Shown: one piece after another, positions 11,720 through 23,799 of the stretch
How positions within the stretch are numbered: position 1 is the first letter of the stretch
Layout of the letters: the number at the start of each line of letters is the position of its first letter
Origin: Kudoa neothunni
Taxonomy: Eukaryota; Cnidaria
NCBI GenBank assembly: GCA_964304625.1
Contig: OZ199838.1
Location: 12,772,001 to 12,836,000 of the forward strand
Direction: 5' to 3'
Length of the DNA: 64,000 nucleotides
Translations under genes and position numbers: made by a program
Notes under the pieces: model-generated
Database searches by the model: none
What the model was told of the DNA's origin: nothing
The model's input: only the letters and a program-made list of their open reading frames with translations

Positions 11720-13907
11720 GTATCAAATGCACCAAAATAGTTGTTTATTCTCCAGATTGTCAAGCACTATTTTATAGTGATTTTTCGGTATAAACTCTTT
11801 ATTTTAAAATAAATAATTCAATAAACACTATTTTTGAGGTTATTGATATGAGTAATAACTTGATCCAACATAAATGTTATTGCTCAGGTGTTGATCTTAA
11901 TAACACGCTCCTAATCTCGGCTAAACCGCATCCACTCTGGATTTTAATTGCTAAAATTACAATTGCATAACCATTTCCAATTTAACGATTCGATACATAA
12001 TTTCTAAATGTTTTTCTACATGAAATAACTAAAATTCTACTCAATTACATCAAAATTATAAACTTACATTAAAATGATAACAATTTATTCGAATCTATTG
12101 ATTTTTTTGTTTTCAATATGTCACTTTTAACTTATTTTTAGTTTTTACGCAAAACGCAAAGAATTTATGCTATCTTAAAGTATTTTTTGTGCTACTAGTT
12201 CATTTGACTGCCAGATTCTACGTATGTGTCAAAATTAGTTGTTTGTTAAATTTTCCAACTAAATATTCTAATATTTTCCATACTTAACTTAAATATGGGC
12301 ATTTTTTACACCATAATAAACTAAAATCCATTTTAATAGGATCATAAAAATCTCCTTTGTTTATTTGTTGAAGATTACGTCTATAAGTATACCATTCATT
12401 TATTAGGACTTTCGTTTGTAGTGTCCGATGATCCAAACACATAAAGTATATACGAGTGTTTGGCTTATCGTATAGTAGCATTCTAAATATTACGTTTTCA
12501 ACTTTTTTATAATCTTTTGAGCTTATTGTAACCTTGAGGATATATTCGAATTGGTTAAGTCACATTAGATGGTATTGATTAAAATTTGATATGAATCTTG
12601 GATTCAGATACATCTGAATAGTATAGCACATCTATAACAAATCATAATGAAGATGAGATAGTTTTTGCGTTTTAGAAAACTCAACAGTGATGTCGTGAAT
12701 ACATCTCAATTGGGGTAAAGTTTAGCATCACTCAAATGGCACACCGACGCAGGGGCTTAGCCAGTCCTTATGTAGGAAAGCAAGAATATGTCGACTAAGC
12801 TTTTGTTGTAATCTAGAATCAGGACGTCAAAATACTGATAAATTTTATTAAACTTAATGGAATTAAATTTACTTATATGTTGATTAACCGAAATTGAACT
12901 AGATTTATATACTCTACTGTTGAAATGATACATTCGTTCGTTTCAACATAAGGGTTAGCTTTTGTTTTCTAAATATATAATAAAACATCATAAATTTAGA
13001 TCTATAATAGTTACCTTCAATGTGTTTAAGATGCACTGTCTAAATCAGAACTTTCCGATAGGAGTCACACGGTTACTCAAGATCCGATACTCATAGCATG
13101 AGTCAACGAAAAAATTGTACGACTGAAGATTCTTCAATTTAATGTATTGGTTCTACGTATCAGGAATCTCTCTCGAAAATATAGCGTGTAATTCGTGCGC
13201 CATCGAAGCTGAAATAAGTCCGGTTAACAATAGTCATTTATTAAATTTTACTAAAAATTCATTACTGTTTTAAATCTATTGTTTTCTATTAATTAAAATT
13301 TAAAAAAATGATAATTTATTTCAAAAATATTATACCTAATTAAATTCTTAAAAAAAATCATCATTTTTTTTCAAGTAAATTATAAAGCAAGTAAGAATTA
13401 AATTTTACTTAGCATCAAAAATAATTTAAAGATCTTTTTATTGAATTATTTTAATTTGTACACATCAAGTTCAAGTCAATTTGTACTCAAGAATCACATA
13501 AAATAAAACTTTTATATCCAATATTGTATCATATATTTATTTTTCTCGTTGAATTTTTATATTTATAATTAAAACTACAAATCATATTTTGCGCGTGCGT
13601 AATGATTCACATCTGTTATTTTTGCACTAAAATATTAAATATCTAATTCATTTATGAGTTATGATTTATGCATACCATTATCATATATAGAGCTCGATTT
13701 TGACTTAAATAATGCCAAAAGAGACAAGTAACGAGTCAAAGCATTCAATCTATTATTAGTTGTATTTATTTTTTACATTTTTTTCGCATTAAAGTGGACT
13801 TTTTTCCATGCATTTTTAGTAAACATATTTTATCCACAGAAAATACAAAAATGAAATTTAAAATTATTATACAAGAATAGCTCAAGTTCAAGCTTGTTCA
13901 AATATTG
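11720..13907. other. Long intergenic region with weak transposon traces
   Basis: No supported gene. A 65-codon open frame on the minus strand (12284-12481) encodes a plausible-looking but unrecognised peptide (MLLYDKPNTRIYFMCLDHRT) without partner exons. Near 12750 the string CAGGGGCTTAGCCAG resembles the terminal inverted repeat of hAT elements, but I found no second end. Part of the region probably belongs to the TTAA element whose right end is at 13908-13946. Confidence 0.35.
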
Positions 13908-13946
13908 TTTGGGGTGTAATACACCCCAAAATTGTTAAAGGGTTAA
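13908..13946. mobile_element. Right end of a TTAA (piggyBac-type) element with a subterminal hairpin
   Basis: A perfect palindrome with 10-bp arms (TTTGGGGTGT, AAT loop, ACACCCCAAA; 13908-13930) is followed by GTTAAAGGG and a TTAA at 13943-13946. Read inward, the terminus is CCCTTTAAC, nearly the same as the CCCTCTAAT terminus of the elements at 26161 and 60333, which have the same hairpin at the same place. The left end of this copy was not found; it would lie to the left. Confidence 0.6.
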
Positions 13947-14376
13947 GATCAAAATATATAAACTCATGTAAATTTTGAACTAAGAAATGATATAAAACTA
14001 GCCATTTCCTCATAAAAAATGTCGATCGTTTTCTTTATTTTTCTCTCTCTCACTGTGGTAAAATAATGTGATTTTAGATATCAGAATATAAATTTACTAA
14101 GCCACTGTTGAATTCTATTACGAAAAATTCATTACAGCTAAAAGGTTCCTATATATTCCACCAGGTAACCCATTCAGGTTGCCGACCCTTGGTTTATAAA
14201 TTCCTTTTGAGAAGGGTTGCATAATTACCCTCATAAGTGGTAAGGGATGCGAACACTAAAATGAATCCAGAAGCGCTGGGTTAATCGAATTATATTCGTC
14301 CGTGGTATTTCAATAAGTTATTCTATGAAAATTATTACGTGCTTAAAAATTACTCAAGAAATTGATAAAAGTAGCG
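13947..14376. other. Intergenic DNA with a possible hAT terminus
   Basis: No gene. Around 14170-14192 the minus strand reads AAGGGTCGGCAACCT, typical of one class of hAT terminal inverted repeats, but no matching left end or 8-bp duplication was found. Confidence 0.3.
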
Positions 14377-15467
14377 TTAACCCTCCGAAGACTTTGTGGT
14401 CAAATTAGCCCTAAGTTTTTATTTTATTGTTATACTATAAAAATTATTTAAAAGGCAAAGAAGTGATGTTTTTTTAATTTTATCGACTCATTCTCTGATA
14501 AAATAATGATTAATATATTACTTAATCTGTGCTAATACCTTACTAATAATCTCGGATCCTGCTCGCAAATTATCGTACGAAAAATAATACACCACGTACA
14601 TTGTTTTAGCTGATAAATTGAAAACTATATGTTGGAGATTTTAAATAATATATAAATTAACGACGGCTTCACCGCCTTGTGTAAGAAACCTCTATATTGT
14701 TTTATTGTCGTACCTAAACGGGCCGCGTGTGTTTATTGTGTCTGAATGAGCGTGATAGAAAATACACTATATATTTCTCATGCGAAAAAAAATATATAAT
14801 TTTTAAAAATTTGGTTAGAATTATAGAATTATTTGGATAACTCTTACAGTTCTTCAGTGAATGAACTGAGCAATAATATTTATTGCAACTTTAGCATGTG
14901 GATTGAGTTTTTTTATCAATTCCTCGAGGACAATATTCATATCGACGTCTTTTTCGGTTATTCGAAAATTATTAGTCTGGGTCCCCAAAGATGGTGATTT
15001 TGCTTTGAGACTTTTCCCTTTCTGTAGATTTCGATCTATGAGAGGTTGATATAGAGCTTGTGCGATTTCCTTTAAAAATATTTTAGTCTCGTCTTTCCAA
15101 TTGGTTAACTGAGAGTGTAGGTGTATTTTTTGAATGATTTTAAACGAGTTTTTCATATCAAAATATTTGTATAATCGGACGAAGGCGGGGTTTCGCGCTA
15201 ATTTAGATTAAAGAAACAAACAGAAAAAGAATTACGGTCTAAGTGAAAATAAATAACAATATTTTCTCAAAAAAAAGTACCCAAATTATTATTTTAGACA
15301 ATAAATTAGCCATTAAACAGTATTAATGGTTATATTTCACATTGGTTTTTTACAAAATTAGTCGATCAAAATCGAAAATACCAGATTACTTAATTGGTAA
15401 TAATCTGAGATCAAATTGACCCCAAAAGACTTCCGAAGATGGTTTTTTAGCGACTTTAGAAGGTTAA
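14377..15467 (-). mobile_element. Degraded piggyBac-type element, family 2
   Basis: Left end at TTAA 14377-14380 followed by CCCTCCGAAGACTTTGTGG. On the right, around 15415-15440, an inverted counterpart reads CTTCGGAAGTCTTTTGGGG on the other strand, and a TTAA lies at 15464-15467. A minus-strand coding fragment (14854-15156) ends the transposase: TKIFLKEIAQALYQPLIDRN matches FLKEMTQIQYQPLMNRN from the piggyBac copy at 61-62 kb. The catalytic region is gone. The piece at 41243 starts with a similar terminus (GTGGTCCAAACGGACCCC), so the two belong to one family. Confidence 0.65.
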
Positions 15468-15907
15468 AGCAAAGGAAACTTTCATTGATATTATTTTATA
15501 TCAGCGTACTAGCACTGTTTCTACAGAAACAACCTCATCTCTATCTCAGATCACACTAATAATACGTATATTTGATACTTAAATCTAAACATCCTAAACT
15601 TAAAATAATAAATAATTATTTTAAAAAAGCGATAACAAAGTGTATCATTTTTCATTGAAAACCAAGAAAAATTTATATATGAACCGAACCAATTATTTCG
15701 ATAAACCATATTACATATACAAAATTTTATACAGTGAATAAAAACTAATTTAGCGACTCAAAAAAACCAATCACAGATCAAATGGAGGGAAAATATACAA
15801 ACATTGCCAGTTATTTGGTACATTGAATACATAATGTTACGAAAGAAAATTGGTTCCAATGAACAACGATGTAAACAATCCCATAAGAACTATCAATCCA
15901 CATGAGA
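15468..15907. other. Intergenic DNA downstream of PREB
   Basis: No gene or repeat recognised in these 440 bp. They must hold the 3' end of the PREB transcript. Confidence 0.4.
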
Positions 15908-17717
15908 TCATTCGTCAATAAGTAAAAACATACAAAGTGCTATAAAAGAATAGGCTATCCAGGATTTTTTGGGTTTTGACACAGGTAGTCGAGTATACGA
16001 ACAAGAAGAATCAGCTGAGCAACTCACAATTCCAAGAGGAACCAATTCATTTTTGTTTGACCCATCATCCGCACTGATGTTATCACAGGAACTTCGTGTG
16101 AATGATAAACTCGTAACGCCAATAGAGTGGACGTTTTTCGACCGTCCAACAATCTAAATGAAAGTAAACAATATGAAAGTAATTCTTGGTTTTAGTTTAC
16201 CGCAGAATCCTGAGCATCAATCACAATGAGAGAACCATTCAGTGTACCACATGCCAAATACGATCCAGATTCACTAGATTTTTAGTGGAGAATTAGTCTG
16301 GGTATATTTTAAAATTATGAGGTGTCCATTCGACCAAACAAATTAATGGGTTGTGTACAAAGAGTTTCACTATAGTTAATTGTTTTACTTTTAGAGCGAA
16401 ATGAACGAAAAAACGTAAAATAAATTTTTCATCGCAGCTGCAACTGCATGATGGAGTATGAGGATGAAAAATGGTGATACATATACAACAAGAATATTAA
16501 ATTTGCTCGGTCAATAAAGACATTCTCTCATTAACTTACGTTTCCAAATTATCAATAGAAATTATACGTCCAGAATCAATGGAAACACCATCACAAACTG
16601 GAAAAAAGTTTTCCAGCCCAAATTTACAAACATAAGTGATGGGTTTGGCCAATTTTTTCTTTTTGGATGAAGGTAAAGATTTAGTAAATGCGGCTACCAT
16701 CAATGGTTTTTGTGTGGTTTCGTCAGTAATAAAACTAAAAAATTTAATAAGACCAGGTCAACGATTCACAGAAATACGTGAAACACTTGCAAGAAACATG
16801 TATTGTAGAATCTGCAAGACAATTACCATTCACATTCAAATCAATGTTGGATATGAGTTGAAATTCAGGATAGCTCCACACATAAATTATGCCATCGGGT
16901 GTTAAATGAATTATCTATCACAGATATTAAGAATGTTTAAAAAAAAGTGAATAAAATCAAAAAATACATTATGATGAGTAGGTGAAATTTTAAATCGTTT
17001 TATAGGTTCATATGATTTACACTGTTTCACCTCAAAGTTGTCATCATCTGAAATCTAAATTAAGTATATATGGTAATAACTCGTGTAAGCAATAAAGGAG
17101 AATCACTTCCGAAATCACCACTAAACCATAATTGAGGGCTACAATAACTTTCAAACTACCAGAAAATTGTTTATCTGGTAGAACAATCATATCAGATATA
17201 TAGCTATCAGTTTTGTTGGTAATTTCTCTAATAGAACAACTACTAATTTCACCAACACTTCTAACTGTGGCGTCGGTAGGTGACAAAAATCCATCACTAC
17301 TATTTTCACCAGACACATCACACACATCAAAAATTCCAATTGACGATGTTTCAACAACACTTTCATCATTACCGACGAAGGATATACGAAATATTTGAAA
17401 AGAATCGTTATATCCCACAAACAGCATATTCCTCTCACGTACATATTCAATACTGTTGGCAAGATGAGCCTCAGTATCTATTTCGTATACATTTTTCGAT
17501 GTGATATGACCATTTTTATTGTTTATCTATTGGTTTAAAATATAAAACTAATAAATACACATGCTAATACTTTGAAAAAAACGATCTTGTTTGGAACTCC
17601 GGTTCTCGACGATCCGCCACCCCCTGATATAACAAAAAAATCATTTGATATAAATTTTATGTTGAATATTGGAAAATCCAGCTGACATAGCCTATCGCTA
17701 GATAAATTACGCACCAT
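15908..17717 (-). CDS. PREB: PREB/SEC12-type guanine nucleotide exchange factor for SAR1 (WD-repeat, ER membrane)
   Basis: Sec12 family: a cytosolic seven-bladed propeller anchored in the ER by a C-terminal helix, which loads GTP on SAR1 to start COPII coat assembly. Eight exons: 17717-17571, 17526-17127, 17047-16968, 16914-16787, 16734-16540, 16369-16340, 16273-16201 and 16153-15908. All phases agree, giving 432 residues (human PREB 417). The N-terminus FPIFNIKF...ISGGGGSSRTGVPNKIVFF matches FPLYALQV...AAGGGGAAKTGIKNGVHFL. Blade sequences include PDGIIYVWSYPE (family: TDGYVRVWKVPS), LMVAAFTKSLPSSKKKKLAK (family: LRLFTVQIPHKRLRQ), ESGSYLACGTLNGSLIVIDA (family: ESGTFLGLGTVTGSVAIY) and HSIGVTSLSF (family: HGIVVTDVAF). 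The C-terminal helix is SWIAYSFIALCMFLLI. Introns are mostly 44-79 nt, with one of 170 nt; exon 6 is only 30 nt. A small ORF diverges 47 bp upstream. Confidence 0.9.
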
Positions 17718-17764
17718 CAGCAAGGGCTGTAAATGCGCAATAGCAAGATTACGGTAGTGCTCCG
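17718..17764. promoter_or_regulatory. Possible bidirectional promoter
   Basis: Only 47 bp separate the PREB start codon (minus strand) from the start of a 69-codon membrane-protein ORF on the plus strand. If that ORF is real, its promoter must overlap or share sequence with that of PREB. No TATA box or named motif is evident, so this is inferred from gene spacing alone. Confidence 0.3.
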
Positions 17765-17974
17765 ATGACAAAGCGATTGTGGTTCAACATCACAGCTACC
17801 TTTGAAATATACACACACATTAGGTTTATTATTGGTGATTCTAAATTGAGGTTCCATTCAAAATTGAATAAATTAATAATCTTTATCATATGTTTGTTTG
17901 GTCTCGCAAGTGCATTTATTATTTTACGTTTTATTCGTGTGTTCAATACTATTCAACCTGTGTATTACTCGTAA
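17765..17974 (+). CDS. Hypothetical small single-pass membrane protein
   Basis: A 69-codon uninterrupted frame from ATG to TAA. The first half is polar and mildly basic (MTKRLWFNITATFEIYTHIR). The second half holds one strong hydrophobic helix (KLIIFIICLFGLASAFIILR) and a short tail ending TIQPVYYS. It is not antisense to any coding exon of PREB, which starts 47 bp away on the other strand. I recognise no family. The clear polar-helix-tail layout argues for a real gene, but a chance frame in AT-rich DNA remains possible. Confidence 0.4.
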   Translation: MTKRLWFNITATFEIYTHIRFIIGDSKLRFHSKLNKLIIFIICLFGLASAFIILRFIRVFNTIQPVYYS

Positions 17975-19401
17975 TTAGTTATTTGTTCTCAAATCCTCTT
18001 TTACGACGGTTATAATGCTAGAATTTGAAAATTTTTGGAACTGCAATTTATTGGTGGTTTTTTAGAAGCCACATTACCATTCCGTCAGTTGGTAAGAGAT
18101 TGAATTGGTGATATGGGGCTTCAAAAGAATGCCTATAAGAAATTAACCATGATCGTTTCTGTTTAATTTTAAATGGTATATTTAAACCTGTATCGAAATT
18201 AATAAGCAATTAACTTAAAAGCTTATGCATTAATTGGAATTTTTGGCCTAACAAAAATGTAAATATTTTTTTATTTATTAATCCTTATTTTAACTTTTTT
18301 CTCCCAAAATATCTTGAGCATAGATTACAAGATTAAAATTTTTAAAGGTTTGTATCACACAATCTGTCTCAGATATTGACTAAAAGAAAAACTGAGCATA
18401 ACTAAGAATGGATTGATGAAAAATTGTTATTTATAATATTCATTTTAATCCTAGAAAGCTCAGTGGCTCCTTTTGGTCAAAAATTTAATTAAATGCTTAT
18501 AAAATAATAGGAATATTCCATCAAACAAAATTAATGTTACGTAAATTATATCATAAATTTTATGGAATTATATTTACAGTAATCAACCAAAATTTTGTAT
18601 TCTATGTAAGTTTTTTATCAGCTTTTGCAAAATGTTACACAATGACTCAATGGGCCTCTTTTTGGTGAGGTTTTAGGGTTAATATCAACTGTTTACATAA
18701 TGTGCCATTATATGCGTTTCTACCTGTATGCGTGCGCTAATGGGTGCACAAAACCGGACATTATCAATTATAAACATTTATTCTATACTTCCGAGAAGAA
18801 AGCGTACAAATGGTTAATAATTCTATATCCAAATGATATCTTTTTTAGTTTATAAATTTTTTTGGTCAATTTACCTTGCGTTATTAAAAAAGTTATAATC
18901 ACTATATGAGTAAAATTTTATCATGAAATTTTTATAATAACAATATGGTAAACCTCAAGACTTCAGTACATTATGTATTTGTAAGAAAAAATATTTCGTC
19001 AATTAACATTAAAATAATCATTTATTAAGAGATAAAATTTAGAGAATGACTCAACTCAATAAAAATATGACTTTAGTAATGTATTGTTATAAAAAGATTA
19101 TACGTGTACCGCATTTTTTTATACATATATTTTATAATTTTCATACCTACCATTTTTATGCTTTTTAAACTATTTTACTTTTAGTTTTGTATTATATGAT
19201 GTATGATATTAAAATATATGTTCCCACGGATTTGTTTTTTTTAATGGATTTAAGAGATTTTATAATGCAGAATATTCCCTATATGAAGCTAAGTTGAACA
19301 ATCCACGCTAGTTTACATATAAAATAAATACAGACGTAAAATCGTTTTTGTTAATCCTCTACAAATTTTAGATGATCCCGCAATTACCGAAATTTCGAGT
19401 A
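17975..19401. other. AT-rich intergenic DNA
   Basis: No gene, clear repeat or transposon end recognised in this 1.4-kb stretch between the small membrane-protein ORF and the first Tigger element. Confidence 0.4.
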
Positions 19402-21228
19402 CAGTAGGTGACCGTTAATTCGTAGGACCGATAATTCGTAATTATTTCTAAATGCCCGGAAAAATAATTCACAAATTCAGAACGCTTCAAGAGAAATATC
19501 GACATAATTAAATATTATGATAGTTTGCCGCTCTTAAATAGAAAGACGGAAACTATTGAACACTTCAAAATAGGTTATATTTTAACATTAAATGGCATTT
19601 TAGAAAAAAGGGCTAAAATTACACAATCATTTGAGGATCAATTGTTTCCAGCCCAACAAAGATCAATGCGGAAAGGAAAAGATGAAGAAGCCGATCAACG
19701 TGTTTATGGGTGGTTCAATTGGATGAGGTCGAAAAGTATCGAATTATCGTCCATCGAAATAATTAATAAAAGAAATGAGATCGGTGCTTCTGATGACGAT
19801 TTCAAAAATGTTAGCTACGGATGGTTTTCGCGGCTTTAAAAAATAGATTCAATTTAAAAAAAGTCAGCTTTCATGACGATGCTAACATGGTACCCATAGG
19901 AATCATCACAGAATGGAAGACTCAACTTCTAAAAATTCTTGAAAATTATAAAGAGGATCAAATATACAATATCGACGAGACCGCGTTGTTCTATCAATCA
20001 ACGTCTCGTGAGTTTTTCCTAAAAGTGGTTATTTTTATTTCGATTAGATATTTTTACATACATTAAATGAAAAATTTTTTCTAATAGTATTACTTCCACA
20101 ATATGATTATTTTGTGGCGCCAAATGAGTACTTTATTATTTTTTCGTTATGATCGAAATTATAATACAATATTCTACAATTAATTATTTTTGCTTAAGTG
20201 TTTATCTATATTATTATGGGAAAAAGTTACGTTTCTGCTACTGAAAATAATGTCTTGTGGTAAAAAGTCAAAAAAAGGATTACATTACTACTTGGAGTCT
20301 CAATGAATGGTGAAAAGCTAGACCCCTTAGTGATAGGTCATCATGCCCGACCTAGATTCTTTAAAAGTATAAATACTACTTCAGTTCCCTATGAGTACAA
20401 CACGAAAGGCTTGATGACAGCAAGCATTTTTAGAAATTATCCGTTAAAAACTTAACAGTATTTTCAGAAGTAGAAACAAAAAAATTGTTCTTTTTATGAA
20501 CAATGCAAATGACCATCAACACACGGAACTCTCCAACGTTCAAATAGTCTATTTTCCCAAAAACACCACATCGGTCCTACAACCAATGGATCAAGGTGTT
20601 ATTCGTTTATTTAAGGCAACATACTGAAACGACTTAACGAGGCGAAATACGCTTCGTGCAGGATTTGGACTGGATATAAAACCTCTAGATTTATGGGAAG
20701 CAATGACTCTTATTAAGGATACTTGGAATTCATTAGTTCCTGAAACAATTATTAATTGTTTTTCCAAATCTGTTTTCAGCTTAAAAACATCCGTAAATGA
20801 ACCAGAAAATTCCATTAAAATTTTATCTCCAGATAGTTCCACATCTCTAGAAGAAGTCGACGAATTAGGCATCGAAGAAAGTTTGTTCTCCGTATGTGAT
20901 AATTTTAGAGAACATCTCATACGAGAAAATCGTTAGCGATCCCGAAGAGGTAGAGGACGAACCTGTGGAGCCTAAATTCACTTCTAAAGATGCTCTTATT
21001 TTTGTAGAAAATTTGAAAATATTTTTCAAAGGTGCTGGTTACTCTTTAGGTGATGAATTAGCTAAATTAGAATCATATGTGTATGAGTATATTGAAAAAA
21101 TTCAAATACAATCGAAAATAACAGATTATTTTAGAAAGCCTTAAAAATTAAATAATAAAATCAAAATCTTCATGTTATTTTTTTCACGCGCGCACACAAA
21201 GCCATTACGAATTAGTGGTCACCGACTG
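19402..21228 (+). mobile_element. Tigger/pogo DNA transposon, copy A (defective)
   Basis: Terminal inverted repeats: left CAGTAGGTGACCGTTAATTC, right (other strand) CAGTCGGTGACCACTAATTC. Both are flanked by TA (19400-19401 and 21229-21230), the target duplication of the Tc1/mariner-pogo group. Transposase pieces in order: a CENP-B-type DNA-binding part (19525-19839, ending YGWFSRL), a part with the first catalytic Asp (IYNIDETALFYQ, within 19821-20066), then a region near 20530-20600 with FPKNTTSVLQPMDQGVI, and a C-terminal part (20703-21144). The frame is broken several times, so it cannot encode a working enzyme. Length is 1827 bp. Copies of similar type lie at 21470 and about 23800. Confidence 0.88.
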
Positions 21229-21469
21229 TAACGAGACTACTCGATACTCGCATTTTTAAACTCCTGCGTGCGTCTATCTATTAACTCCAGTTGTTAGCAA
21301 ATGTTATAATCCCTCCTTAAATAAAGATAGATGTTATTATACTAATGATTTGATGATATAATAATTCTTTTTAGTTTTGTTATTTTTTATATACTATTTG
21401 GGCAGGAGAGTGTATTTTATCATATTGTTTTTTATTTAAGTGCTCGTCGAAAAATAAAAAGTCTAATTA

Positions 21470-23765
21470 CAGTGGAACCTCGATTATCCAAAAAATTTTG
21501 GACCAGCGATTTTCTTTCCAGATAGCGAGGTTCTTGTTAATCGAACATAAACAATGTCTTATGCGCGGGGGGGTTTTACAAATTTTTACTTGTAGGATTG
21601 TTTACTTGATTTGAAAACGATTTTTTGTATTTATCAAATATAATATTGGTATATCTATTAACTAAGAATATGGAGACTTAAAGAAAAAACAACACATAAT
21701 TATGAGAGAAAAATAAGTCTCCAGGGGAGAAACCTACTTTTTTAAATAATTAGTAATAAATGTTTGTTTAATATACATTAGTGGCGGCTTGTGTATGGAA
21801 TTGTGGAACTGTAGAACCTACCTGGTCATCTCGGTATATGTAAACCCCCTTTTCCCATTATGTGTGTATCCGCTAATACTTACGCGTAAATAAATTTTGT
21901 TAGATAGACTGAATTATTTTATTCAATACGAAATATGAAACACGATTTTTCATCTATTATAGTAGATATAGAATATTACATTTTTCAATTCTTAATAACA
22001 ATTAAGAAAATCAATGTTCATCCACATAAATTTTTGAATCATTAAAAATTTTTACTTATGTAATTCATAAAAGTATTGAAATACGCATATGTTGTGGCAG
22101 GCGTAAGTCTGATATTTAAAATTCTAAATTTTTTTCCCGTCCTATTGCAATATTTTGTAAAAACATTGTTTGATACATTCATTTGGTTAGAGGTGGATTA
22201 CAATAAATTATTTATGAACACCCATAAAGTGTTAATAAATAACCCTATATATGTTTCAATTTAATTAGCGTATAATTTTCTTTTTAACACCGAGAATTCT
22301 ATATTTACCTTATTCTTTTCGATGATACTTCTCATCAAGAAGCGTGTTAATAACTCCCGAAATATCGATACGCGAAGCTGGACCATTGCTGCAATTGCAT
22401 TGATATAATTAAATATAAGGAATTATTACATTTAATGTCAATAAAAATTTCATGGTTCATGAAAAAAAACGTAATAATATTTCATTGGAACTGTGCCACA
22501 AAGTTCCACTAACGGGGCATTTTATGCGAGTGCGCTACATTTAGAATGGGGTACGTGCGATTTACGGGTTGAAGACACTGCGATTATCACAGTGCCAACC
22601 CATTTAACCTATGTTTTAATCTATAGCACGCAGAGTAGTATCCTCATTTTGGAGCTATTTTTAAAATTTGAATTAATTTAAAAATAAATTATTGGGGCCA
22701 GTAAAATGAGAAAAGCAAATAAACAGTTAAGTTAAATTGTTTTATTTATTTACAAATTATAATGTACTTTCTATTAAACAATCAAATTTTTTAAATAAAT
22801 GTTGTGCACGTTGTATTCTAAGTTCGTTTTGACCATTAAAGTGTGAGAATAAATTCTTCAACTTCCACGGTTTTTTGATTCTATATTTCTTTATTACCTT
22901 GTTCTACAAATAGTTAATCCATGATCTATTTACATTCCTGTGAGATAAATTATGCAACGGTAAATGAACTTCAACAACTTAAATTTTCAGAACTACCTCT
23001 TCTTGAAAAAGTTGAAGTAAAGAAAAGAGGTGGTGCGACACCCAATATTAAAATATCCCAGTCAGGCGTAAGCAACAACAAAAAATACGTTCGTGGCTTT
23101 ATGGTTGTGAATTGATAGATGCATTGTTTTGGTTTCCGTGTTTGCTGTTTAGAGGTGATGAAACGCGGAGAAAAGATGGCTTCAGAAATATAAATAAGAT
23201 GGAATTTCAATATACGGACAGTTAACAGAGTTTACGAAAATTTAAAACCCATAAAAATTGTCTTACTGAAATTCAGTCAACGTCTAATACTGATCAAACC
23301 ATTGTAGAAGCAACAGAAATTTTAAAATAATCGAATGATGACAAATTTATGTTTAAGTGAATGAATAAAAACCCCGTTAAAATTTAGATTATTAGTAGGT
23401 AACAATACTTCTTTTATGGTTGGATTGTTTTAATTTGATGCGAATTTTTTGCGTTTTTGCCAAATTTTATATCAAAGTTTTCTAATGCATTGCAGCACCC
23501 CCACTAACTTAAGCTACGGACCGCCACTGATATAAATACAGGCATATGTTCAGATATAGTACAAAATTTATAAGAGAACTGAATGCTTAAGTTTTAAAAG
23601 AAAAATGTTAAATAATTAACCTAGAAATATTTTTGTTTTAAATATTGCATTGGTTTGTACGCTATATTGTATATGCCGTACGGTGATGAATGGTACTTTT
23701 ATCCGGAATTATGATATAATGATTCTTCCGGATAGCGCGATTTCCGGATAATCGAGGTTCGACTG
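21470..23765. mobile_element. Tigger-type MITE (about 535 bp) split by a nested hAT element
   Basis: Left end CAGTGGAACCTCGATTATCC, right end (other strand) CAGTCGAACCTCGATTATCC; both flanked by TA (21468-21469 and 23766-23767). These ends are typical of pogo/Tigger elements in invertebrates. Removing the hAT insertion (21779-23529 plus its duplication) leaves about 535 bp without coding capacity, so this is a non-autonomous copy. Confidence 0.85.
21779..23529 (+). mobile_element. hAT element nested in the Tigger MITE, with a ZMYM/TTF-type zinc-finger remnant
   Basis: Ends TAGTGGCGGCTTG and, on the other strand, CAGTGGCGGTCCG. The flanking 8-mers are ATATACAT (21771-21778) and ATATAAAT (23530-23537), an 8-bp target duplication with one mismatch, as hAT elements make. 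Inside, 22921-23340 encodes a decayed N-terminal part of a hAT transposase: a TTF-type zinc-finger segment reading LYGCELIDALFWFPCLLF, then, in another frame, GFRNINKM. The DDE catalytic part is missing. A near-perfect hairpin around 22570-22600 may be a further small insertion. Confidence 0.75.
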
Positions 23766-23799
23766 TATAACTCATTTATTGTATTTTGAATACTTTTGA

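Noticed and set aside
12284-12481. 65-codon minus-strand frame
   Set aside because: Looks protein-like but has no family match, and no splice partners fit.
12750-12775. hAT left terminus (CAGGGGCTTAGCCAG)
   Set aside because: No matching right terminus or target duplication found.
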